Shown one piece after another: positions 1 to 6,600 of a DNA stretch of 12,740 bases (positions are counted from its first letter, which is position 1; each line of letters opens with the position of its first letter). Source of the stretch: JAJUJL01 sp041736465 (lineage in GTDB: Bacteria > Chloroflexota > Anaerolineae > Anaerolineales > UBA4823). The DNA lies in the NCBI GenBank assembly GCA_041736465.1, contig JBGSTO010000436.1:1-12740 (forward strand). The letters are read 5' to 3'. The position numbers were made by a program, and so were the translations under genes. A model generated the notes under the pieces. That model ran no database searches and was not told where the DNA came from. It saw only the letters and a program-made list of their open reading frames with translations.

Positions 1-1
1 T

Positions 2-2446
2 GCCGAGCAGAAAGCGGCGCGCCGCCGCACGCAGATCCTGGTGCTCGGGCTGGCGATGGCGGCGGTAGTGTTCGCCGTGCTGGCGATCGCCTCGCAGTAT
101 TTCCGCGGGCAGGCGGATAAGCAAGCAGCAGTGGCGCAATCAAGGGAACTCGCCGCCTTCTCGATCGAGACTCGCCAGCGAGATCCTGAGCTAAGTATCT
201 TGCTTGCCATAGCTTCATCAAAGCTCATGTTGTCAAACGACATCGAAACCGATACCGGTGCTCCTGCAGCTCTTGATGCTGCGTTGAATAATGCGAATGG
301 GTATCTGCTTTCAATCCAGCATGTGGGTGAAATCAACTCGGCAACCTTCAGCCCCGATGGAAAGCACGTATTAACTGCCAGCCAGGATTCCACCGCCCGC
401 CTGATGGACCTTGAGGAGCGCGAATTGTACGTACTCCAGCATGAAGGAACTGTCAACTCGGCAGTCTTCAGCCCCGACGGCCAACGCATTTTGACAACAG
501 GCAGCGACAGTGCCCGGTTGTGGGATCTGGAGGGGCACGAGCTGGCCGTGCTAGAGCATAATGGTTTGGGGCTCAGTCCGGCGGTCTTCAGCCCGGATGG
601 CCAGCGTATTCTATCTGCCGCTCTGACCACTGCTCGGCTGTGGGATCTGGAGGGGCGCGAGCTGGCTACGCTTTCGCATGAGAGAGGTGTCATTTCGGCT
701 GTCTTCAGCCCGGATAGCCAGCATATTTTAACTGCGAGCAGAGGTGGCACTGTCCGGTTGTGGGATTTGAGCGGGCGCGAGCTGGCTGTGTTCAAGCACG
801 GTTTCGGTATCGATATTGAGTCAGCTATCTTCAGCCCCGATGGAAAGCGCATCCTCACTTCTGATGAGGTAACAACCCGGCTGTGGGATCTGGAAGGGCG
901 CGTCCTGGCCGATCTTCGGTCATCTGACTTCAAATCAGCCGTCTTCAGCCCCGATGGTCAGCACATTTTAACCACCAATTTTTGGTCCGCCCGGCTGTGG
1001 GATCTGGATGGGAAAGAGCTGACCGCATTCCCGCATGAAGAGTTCGTCGAATCGGCAGTCTTCAGCCCCAATAGCCGGCAAATTTTGACTGCAGGCAATG
1101 ATAGCACCGCCCGGTTGTGGGATATGACCGGGCGCGAGCTGGTTGTGCTCCAGCATGAATTCGATGTCAAATCAGCAGTCTTCAGCCCTGATGGCCAACT
1201 CATTTTGACCGCCAGTAGTGACACAACCGCCCGGTTGTGGGATCTGCAGGGACGAGAGCTGGCCGCGCTGCCGCATGAGGGAGGTGTCGATTCGGCTGTG
1301 TTCAGTCCTGATGGTCAACTCATCTTGACTACCGACACTGCGGACGCCGCCCGGTTGTGGGATCTGCAGGAGCGCGAGCTGGCTGTGTTTCAGATGGAAT
1401 ACGGCTTTGTAAACGCAGCAGTCTTCAGCCCCGATAGCAAGCTCATTCTAATCCGTGGTTCCGGTGCCCGGTTGTTGGATCAGGCGGGAAAAGAGTCAGT
1501 CTTTCTCCCGCAAGAGGGTGTTGCCAACTCAGCTGTCTTCAGCCTCGATGGGCAGCGCATCTTGACTGCCAGTTCGGACAGCACCGCCCGGCTGTGGGAT
1601 CTGGCGGGACACGAGCTGGTCGTATTCCAGCATGATGGGTCCGTCGACTCGGCAATCTTCAGCTCCGATGGGCAGCGCATCTTGACTGCCAGTTGGGACA
1701 CTACAGCCCGCCTGTGGGATCTTCAGGGGCGCGAGCTGGCCACGCTGCCGCATGAGAACTGGGTACACTCGGCTGTCTTCAACCCCGACAGTCAACACAT
1801 GTTGACTGCCAGTTCGGATAGCACCGCCCGGTTGTGGGATCTGGCAGGGCACGAGCTGGCTGTGCTCCAGCATGAAAGCACTGTCAACTGGGCTGTCTTC
1901 AGCCCCGATGGGCAGCAAATATTGACCGCCAGTTCGGATAGCACCGCCCGGCTGTGGGATCTGCAGGGGCGCGAGCTGGCTGTGCTCCAGCATGAGCACA
2001 AAGTCAACTGGGCCGTCTTCAGTCCCGATGGGCAGCGCATCCTTACTGCCAGTTCGGATAGCACCGCCCGGCTGTGGGATCTGCAGGGGCGCGAGCTGGC
2101 CGTACTCCAGCATGAGGACATCGTCTACTCGGCAGTCTTCAGCCCTGATGGGCAGAGCATCTTGACTGCCAGCAAGGATAGCACAGCCCGGTTATGGGAT
2201 CTGGAGGGGCGTGAGCTGGCTGTTCTCCAGCATGAAAACACTGTCAATTGGGCTGTCTTCAGCCCTGCCGGTGGTTCCATTTTGACCATCAGTGGGGACA
2301 CCACCATCTGGAGATGGCAAATGCCTCCGCCTCTGGATGAAATGATTGCCGATGGATACCAGCGGACGGGGCGAACATTGACCAACGCCGAGTGCCGAAA
2401 ATACCTGCACAGCAGCCCCTGTCCTGATTGGGTCTTGCCCCCATAG
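2..2446 (+). CDS. C-terminal part of a WD40-repeat protein, probably a STAND-type NTPase sensor (5' end outside window)
   Basis: The reading frame is already open at base 2, so the start lies upstream; the GTG at 41 is internal. Visible order: a basic patch (KAARRR), a hydrophobic membrane-type helix (about bases 41-105), then a linker with SRELAAFSIETRQRDPELSILLAIAS. That linker resembles the junction between the NTPase part and the WD40 part of bacterial STAND proteins. Seventeen WD40 repeats of about 40 residues follow (320-2323), most with the core FSPDGQxILTASSDSTARLWDL. A short tail contains GRTLTNAECRKYL before the TAG stop. In this family the propellers are thought to sense a ligand or partner and trigger an upstream NTPase and effector domain (conflict or signalling role); those domains are not in the window, so this role is inference. 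No hairpin terminator follows. The tail seems to be cut short by a frameshift (see 2428-2580). The WD40 assignment is secure; the STAND assignment is likely. Confidence 0.85.
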   Translation, partial: AEQKAARRRTQILVLGLAMAAVVFAVLAIASQYFRGQADKQAAVAQSRELAAFSIETRQRDPELSILLAIASSKLMLSNDIETDTGAPAALDAALNNANGYLLSIQHVGEINSATFSPDGKHVLTASQDSTARLMDLEERELYVLQHEGTVNSAVFSPDGQRILTTGSDSARLWDLEGHELAVLEHNGLGLSPAVFSPDGQRILSAALTTARLWDLEGRELATLSHERGVISAVFSPDSQHILTASRGGTVRLWDLSGRELAVFKHGFGIDIESAIFSPDGKRILTSDEVTTRLWDLEGRVLADLRSSDFKSAVFSPDGQHILTTNFWSARLWDLDGKELTAFPHEEFVESAVFSPNSRQILTAGNDSTARLWDMTGRELVVLQHEFDVKSAVFSPDGQLILTASSDTTARLWDLQGRELAALPHEGGVDSAVFSPDGQLILTTDTADAARLWDLQERELAVFQMEYGFVNAAVFSPDSKLILIRGSGARLLDQAGKESVFLPQEGVANSAVFSLDGQRILTASSDSTARLWDLAGHELVVFQHDGSVDSAIFSSDGQRILTASWDTTARLWDLQGRELATLPHENWVHSAVFNPDSQHMLTASSDSTARLWDLAGHELAVLQHESTVNWAVFSPDGQQILTASSDSTARLWDLQGRELAVLQHEHKVNWAVFSPDGQRILTASSDSTARLWDLQGRELAVLQHEDIVYSAVFSPDGQSILTASKDSTARLWDLEGRELAVLQHENTVNWAVFSPAGGSILTISGDTTIWRWQMPPPLDEMIADGYQRTGRTLTNAECRKYLHSSPCPDWVLPP
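320..2323 (+). repeat. 17 tandem WD40-coding repeats, about 120 bp each
   Basis: Seventeen consecutive units, each starting near a CAT (His) codon and ending at LQ, LP or a similar pair before the next His. From the His codons at 1631, 1751, 1871, 1991, 2111 and 2231 the period is exactly 120 bp. Earlier units vary by a few codons. Units starting at 1751, 1871, 1991 and 2111 are nearly identical in DNA over the stretch encoding LTASSDSTARLWDL, pointing to recent internal duplication. Repeats 5, 6 and 10 are the most diverged; repeat 10 reads RLLDQAG instead of RLWDLQG. Seventeen blades would fill two seven-bladed propellers plus three extra blades, so the real fold boundaries are unclear. Confidence 0.93.
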
Positions 2447-2580
2447 ATCAACTGCTGGAAAACTGGATCGCCGATGCCTGCCGCATCGCCAACCGCGAGC
2501 TGACCGAAGAAGAATGGCGCACCTACGTCGGCGCCGAAATTCCCTACCAGCCGGTGTGCGGCTTCGAACCTGAGCGCTGA
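2428..2580 (+). pseudogene. Out-of-frame C-terminal tail of the WD40 protein (frameshifted duplicate tail motif)
   Basis: A frame that opens at 2428, just before the WD40 stop, and runs to TGA at 2578-2580. It has no start codon or ribosome binding site of its own. It encodes ENWIADACRIANRELTEEEW followed by RTYVGAEIPYQPVC. This matches the style of tail that closes many WD40/STAND proteins (ACRxAxRxLTxxEWxxYxG, then PYxxxC). The in-frame tail ending at 2446 (GRTLTNAECRKYL) looks like a weaker copy of the same motif. Adding one base to the C5 run at 2438-2442, or a -1 slip there, would join both tails into one product. It may be a true frameshift mutation, a sequencing or assembly indel, or recoding. 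I see no evidence that it is translated alone. Confidence 0.65.
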
Positions 2581-2593
2581 ACTGCCCCAAATT

Positions 2594-2609
2594 TGTGACA
2601 TAAATCACA
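2594..2609 (+). promoter_or_regulatory. CRP/FNR-family binding site (TGTGA-N6-TCACA)
   Basis: Bases 2594-2598 read TGTGA and 2605-2609 read TCACA with six bases between, a perfect match to the two half-sites of the CRP consensus, with A/T-rich flanks on both sides as in strong CRP sites. It lies 13 bp after the WD40 tail stop and ahead of the membrane-protein gene. Its centre (2601.5) is about 41.5 bp upstream of the start point predicted from the -10 box at 2631-2636. The motif is seen directly; the regulator is inferred and not encoded in this window. Confidence 0.72.
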
Positions 2610-2627
2610 TACTTCAACCATCTCCTG

Positions 2628-2643
2628 TGCAATAATCAGAAAC
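2628..2643 (+). promoter_or_regulatory. Extended -10 promoter element for the seven-helix membrane-protein gene
   Basis: TGC followed by AATAAT (2631-2636) forms an extended -10 box with five of six bases matching TATAAT. There is no good -35 hexamer at the usual distance; that position overlaps the right half of the CRP-like site, as expected for an activator-dependent class II promoter. The predicted transcription start is near 2643, giving a leader of about 49 bases. Confidence 0.55.
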
Positions 2644-2691
2644 AACGTCCTTTGGGTGGGTCTGTTTCAACTTGCATACAAGGAGAATGCC

Positions 2692-3297
2692 ATGTTCACG
2701 CTCGACAACTTGTTCCTTCTGCTCACCGGCCTGGCAGCCGCCTACCTGTGCTGGTACTTCTGGCAGCGCTACCAGCTCCACAAAGCCCTGCACAACCTGT
2801 ACTACCTGATGGGCTTTGCGGTGCTGCTGGTTTCGGGGCTGCTGCTCATCTTTCTGGGGCTGGATATCCTGGCCTCGCCCTACGTGCTGACCGTCGCCAG
2901 CCTGATCCCGCTCGGCATCTCGATCGGCATCGTCGAGGAGTACTACCCCACCTGGAAGAAGTACTTCAAGTGGTTTGCCACCATCGGTTTCCTTGCCATT
3001 GCCGTAACCAGCATCGGCGGCATGGACACCCTGAAGAAGATCGCCGTACCGCTCTTCCACGGCGTGGCGGGGCTGGTCATCTTCGTAGGCCCGTTCGTCG
3101 CCAAAGGCGCGCCCAAAGGCTTCTGGTGGGTGGGCATCGGCGGCTTGCTGATCGGCCTGGGCGGCATCGCTCTGGCGTTCATTTCGCTCGGATCGCAGCT
3201 TTTATTCTTCAGCCCGCAGTTTGTGATGCTCATCCTGACCCCGCTGCTCTTGCTCATGACCGGCGCTTTCGCCATCGGCTTTGCCAGGAGAGGCTGA
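2692..3297 (+). CDS. Seven-helix integral membrane protein of unknown function (201 aa)
   Basis: I chose the ATG at 2692 because AAGGAG ends six bases before it. A GTG 36 bp upstream (2656) is in frame but has no ribosome binding site and would place the Shine-Dalgarno inside the gene. The protein is almost entirely hydrophobic, with about seven membrane segments near residues 5-24, 36-58, 62-81, 92-109, 116-137, 144-165 and 173-198. Basic residues cluster in the short loops (HK at 30-31, KK at 89-90 and 115-116) and at the end (ARRG). There is no signal peptide and no motif I recognise as catalytic or as a known transporter signature. The gene is monocistronic: a CRP-like promoter precedes it and a strong terminator follows 13 bp after the stop. 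Function cannot be assigned; the promoter suggests expression responding to a metabolic or redox signal. That a real membrane protein is encoded is well supported. Confidence 0.87.
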   Translation: MFTLDNLFLLLTGLAAAYLCWYFWQRYQLHKALHNLYYLMGFAVLLVSGLLLIFLGLDILASPYVLTVASLIPLGISIGIVEEYYPTWKKYFKWFATIGFLAIAVTSIGGMDTLKKIAVPLFHGVAGLVIFVGPFVAKGAPKGFWWVGIGGLLIGLGGIALAFISLGSQLLFFSPQFVMLILTPLLLLMTGAFAIGFARRG

Positions 3298-3310
3298 TCT
3301 TAGATTAACG

Positions 3311-3345
3311 AAAGAGCCGGGCTGTGAATGCCTCCCGGCTCTTTT
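3311..3345 (+). terminator. Intrinsic terminator of the membrane-protein gene
   Basis: AAAGAGCCGGG (3311-3321) pairs perfectly with CCCGGCTCTTT (3334-3344) around a 12-base loop, followed by further T and C residues. The 11-bp stem with a GC-rich core, A-tract before and T-tract after, starting 13 bp past the stop codon, is a textbook rho-independent terminator. Confidence 0.9.
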
Positions 3346-3363
3346 CTTCAAGCGAGAGCCTGA

Positions 3364-3394
3364 TTCAGAACGGCTGTGGCACAGCCGTTCTGAA
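3364..3394. repeat. Perfect 15-bp inverted repeat with 1-base centre
   Basis: TTCAGAACGGCTGTG (3364-3378) is followed after a single G by its exact reverse complement (3380-3394). As RNA it would fold into a long stem with a small loop around TGGCA. There is no T-tract, so it is not a standard terminator. It could be a protein site, an mRNA 3'-end stabiliser or the remnant of a palindromic repeat element. Confidence 0.85.
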
Positions 3395-3395
3395 C

Positions 3396-3428
3396 TCGTT
3401 TCATCCTGCGCACGGATGAGACGATTTT
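3396..3428 (+). terminator. Possible second terminator hairpin
   Basis: TCGTTTCATCC (3396-3406) pairs with GGATGAGACGA (3414-3424) with one G-T wobble and a 7-base loop, followed by TTTT. It is the third consecutive hairpin after the membrane-protein gene. The stem is less GC-rich than the first, so a back-up terminator role is only plausible. Confidence 0.45.
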
Positions 3429-3566
3429 CGATCTCTGAATTCGACCAAAAATGTCAATATTAGTGTACAATTAATTAATGTCGGTGCTGGCGGAATACAG
3501 CATCTCAATGGAAAGGCTGGCTCAAGGGGGACGCTCAAAAAACAGCCGGGTTAGCATCAAATTGGA

Positions 3567-3595
3567 TTGACAAATGCCAAGGGACTGGCAATATT
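3567..3595 (+). promoter_or_regulatory. Sigma-70-like promoter of the amylase gene with internal palindrome
   Basis: TTGACA (3567-3572), a perfect -35 box, is followed after 17 bp by AATATT (3590-3595), a four-of-six -10 match. The spacer contains the inverted repeat TGCCA (3575-3579) and TGGCA (3586-3590), which reaches the first base of the -10 box. A repressor bound there would block the promoter, so it is a candidate operator for sugar-responsive control. The predicted start is near 3602, giving a leader of about 85 bases. The -10 is imperfect, so certainty is moderate. Confidence 0.5.
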
Positions 3596-3629
3596 GAAAA
3601 AAGCTGCTCGCACGATGTGGGCCACGCAC

Positions 3630-3667
3630 AAGGATCTAGATCCTTCACTTCGTTCAGGATGACAGAT
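3630..3667. repeat. Dispersed bacterial repeat of the 'CHPERSEGS' type in the amylase leader
   Basis: The stretch begins with a perfect 16-bp palindrome, AAGGATCTAGATCCTT (3630-3645), and continues TTCACTTCGTTCAGGATGAC. Read on the minus strand it is the motif whose translation, CHPERSEGS, recurs as a spurious peptide in many bacterial genomes, where variants of TGTCATCCTGAGCGAAGCGA are scattered between genes. It lies between the predicted amylase promoter and its ribosome binding site, so it would be transcribed in the leader. Element boundaries are my estimate. Confidence 0.7.
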
Positions 3668-3686
3668 CAAATAAGGAGCGATTTCA

Positions 3687-6600
3687 ATGCGTAAGAAATT
3701 TCTTCTCAACTCCCTGGGTTCGATCATCGGGCTGATTGCACTCTTCGCTGGCTTGATCGGCGGACTTGCGCCGGCAGCCACAGGGCTGGCGAGCGATACG
3801 CCTAACCCGGCAAGTGTGACCATCGCCGGTAGTCTGGATACCGAGCTGGGCTGCGGCGGCGATTGGGATCCGGCCTGCGCGGCGGCCCACCTGACCTATG
3901 ACTCCGGCGATGATGTCTGGCAGGGGAGTTGGAACATCCCTGCTGGCAGCTACGAATACAAAGCAGCTTTGAACGATGACTGGGCGGAGAACTACGGCCT
4001 TAACGCCGTTGCGAATGGAGCCAATATCCCCCTGAGCCTGCCGGCAGACGCCGCGGTCAAGTTCTACTACGACCACAAATCTCATTGGATCACAGATAAT
4101 CAGGGCTCGGTCATCGCAGTGGCGCCGGGCAGTTTCCAATCCGAATTGGGCTGCGCTGGAGACTGGCAGGCAGACTGCCTGCGCTCGTGGCTGCAGGACC
4201 CTGATGGAGACGGCACCTTTTCTTTTTCGACCACCGCGCTGCCTCCCGGAAGCTATGAGGGCAAGGTAGCTCTCAACGAGAGCTGGGATGTGAACTATGG
4301 TCAGGGTGGCGTACAAAATGGCGCCAATATCGCCTTCAATGTCCCCTCTGCCAACTCGCTGGTTACCTTCCTTTATGATGCGGTTTCTCACGTGCTGGAC
4401 ATTCAGGTCGTGCCCGGAACTACGGTCACGCTGGTGGGCAGCCTGCAGTCTGAATTGGGCTGCAGCGCAGATTGGGACCCGGCTTGCGCAGCGACCTACC
4501 TCAACTTTGATGCCGAGGATGATGTCTGGCAGCGCACCTTCAACCTTCCTGCCGGCGGCTATGAATACAAAGCTGCCATCGACAACAGTTGGGCTGAAAA
4601 TTACGGCAGATATGCCCAACGGGACGGCGACAATATCCCCCTTGCCGCAGATGGCAGCCCGGTCAAGTTCTACTACGACCACAAGAGCCATTGGATCACA
4701 GACAACAAGAGCTCGGTTATCGTCGTTGCGCCGGGCAGCTTCCAATCCGAGCTGGGCTGTGCTGGAGATTGGGATCCGGCATGCCTGCGCTCATGGCTGC
4801 AAGACCCTGACGCCGACGGCATCTACACCTTCGAGACGACTGCTCTGCTTGCCGGAAATTATGAAGGCAAGGCAGCGCTCAACGAAAGCTGGGACGTCAA
4901 TTACGGGCAGGGAGGCGTTCAGAACGGCGCAAACATTTCTTTCTTTGTGCCTTTCGATCACGCCAGCGTCTTCTTCAAGTACAACGCCGCCACGCATGTG
5001 CTGACCATCTTCTCAGGGTTCATGCCGGACAACGACATCGCCTGGGATGGGCTGCGGCACGACTCACGCGAGCTGCTTTACCGCACACCCGGCGGAGCAG
5101 TCCCGGCCGGAACGGAGGTTCTGATCCGATTCAGAACTTTCCACAACGATGTGACCGGGGTATCGCTGCGGGTGTATGACCTCAACGCCAACGCTCAGCG
5201 CATCATCAACATGACCCCCGCCGCCGCAGATGTTTCTTGCTACCAGCCGGGGCTCGAGCAGTTTTCCTGCGATTTCTGGCAGGCTGCCCTGCAAGAGGTG
5301 CTGCCGAACAACCTGTGGTATCGCTTCATCGTCACCGACGGCAGCGACACCAACTACTATGCCGATAACACCAGCGCCCTGGATGGCGGGTTGGGCAGTA
5401 CCACCGATACGGTGGTAGATAACAGCTTTGCCCTCATGTTTTTCGATCCTGCCTTCACCGCGCCCTCCTGGGCTAAGAGCGCAAGCATTTACCAGATATT
5501 CCCGGATCGCTTTCGCAATGGTCGTTCCAATAATGATGCGAAGACCGGCGACATTCGCTACGATGATCCTGTACTGAGCCTTTCATGGGGAACCTTGCCC
5601 GAAGGCTTTTGCCGCAACTACACCGATAGCGACACAAACTGCCCCTGGAGGTTTGACGCCACGCCTCCTGACTGGAGCCCTTCCGTAGAGGGCCCGCGCG
5701 GCCGCGATTACTTCGGGGGTGATTTGAAAGGCGTCGATCAATACCTGGTATATCTGCAATCTCTAGGTGTGAACACGCTGTACTTCAATCCGATCTTTGA
5801 TGCCGGTTCCAACCACTCCTACGATACCCAGGATTACTACAAGGTCGATCCTTACTTCGGCACGCAGAAAGATTGGGAGAACCTGGTCAAGCACGCCAAT
5901 CAGCTCGGCATGCGCATTGTTCTGGACGGTGTGTTCAACCACCTGTCTTCCGACAGCCCGATCTTTGACCGCTATCAGCACTATCCAACGCTCGGGGCGT
6001 GCGAATCGCTGCAGTCGCCGTACCGGAGCTGGTTCTACTTCCATGATGTCCCGGCGGGCACCGGCGCCTGTGTCGGCAGCTCTGGTCAGGCGAATTCAGC
6101 CAACTATGACGGATGGTTTGGCTTTGATTCGATCCCGGTCATCAACAAATCCCTGAACGAAGTTCAGCAGTACTTTCTGACCGGCTCAAACAGCGTCTCA
6201 AAGTACTGGCTGAACCAGGGTGCGGGCGGCTGGCGCATGGATGTGATGGGAGATTCATCCTTCCCGCCTGGCTACTGGGAAATCTTCCGGGAGGTCGTGA
6301 AAGGTACGAAACCCGACGCGCTGATCATCAGTGAAACCTGGCAAAAGGACAGCACGCTGCTGCGCATGATACGCGGCGATCGCGCCGACACTACCATGAA
6401 CTACCGGCTGCGCGATGCAGTGGTGGGTCTGCTTGCGCCGCAGGGTTTCGACTCGAAAGGTTTTGGCGACAGCGGGCGCATTATCCTGCCATCTGAGTTT
6501 GCGGCGCGCCTCGAATCAATACGTGAAGACTATCCAGATGCCGCATACTACTCCTTGATGAACTTGCTGGACAGCCACGATACCGAGCGTCTTCGCTGGA

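Larger units (their letters stand above)
3298..3686. other. Gene-free region between the membrane-protein gene and the amylase gene
   Basis: About 390 bases with no credible gene. From left to right it holds an intrinsic terminator (3311-3345), a perfect 15-bp inverted repeat (3364-3394), a second terminator-like hairpin (3396-3428), an A/T-rich stretch (about 3425-3480), a sigma-70-like promoter with an internal palindrome (3567-3595), a dispersed-type repeat (3630-3667) and the amylase ribosome binding site (AAGGAG at 3673-3678). Short frames here have no supported start. Confidence 0.8.

Noticed and set aside
1529..2113. Minus-strand open frame of 194 codons opposite the WD40 array
   Set aside because: It mirrors the repeat structure of the sense gene and has no ribosome binding site; it is a by-product of repeated codon use.
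320..2323. Regular 120-bp repeats that could suggest a CRISPR array or satellite DNA
   Set aside because: The repeats are fully coding WD40 units in one frame with no unique spacers between them.
2656..2691. Upstream GTG start that would add 12 residues to the membrane protein
   Set aside because: No Shine-Dalgarno precedes it, and AAGGAG sits correctly before the ATG at 2692.
3466..3471. TACAAT as an alternative -10 box for the amylase gene
   Set aside because: No -35 lies at a suitable distance, while TTGACA at 3567 offers a better promoter nearer the gene.
3557..3823. Minus-strand frame containing the peptide CHPERSEGS
   Set aside because: This peptide is a known kind of spurious translation of a dispersed non-coding repeat, and the frame overlaps the amylase signal peptide region.
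3684..4745. Minus-strand open frame of 353 codons opposite the amylase start
   Set aside because: It has low-complexity, repeat-mirroring composition and lies entirely antisense to a certain gene.
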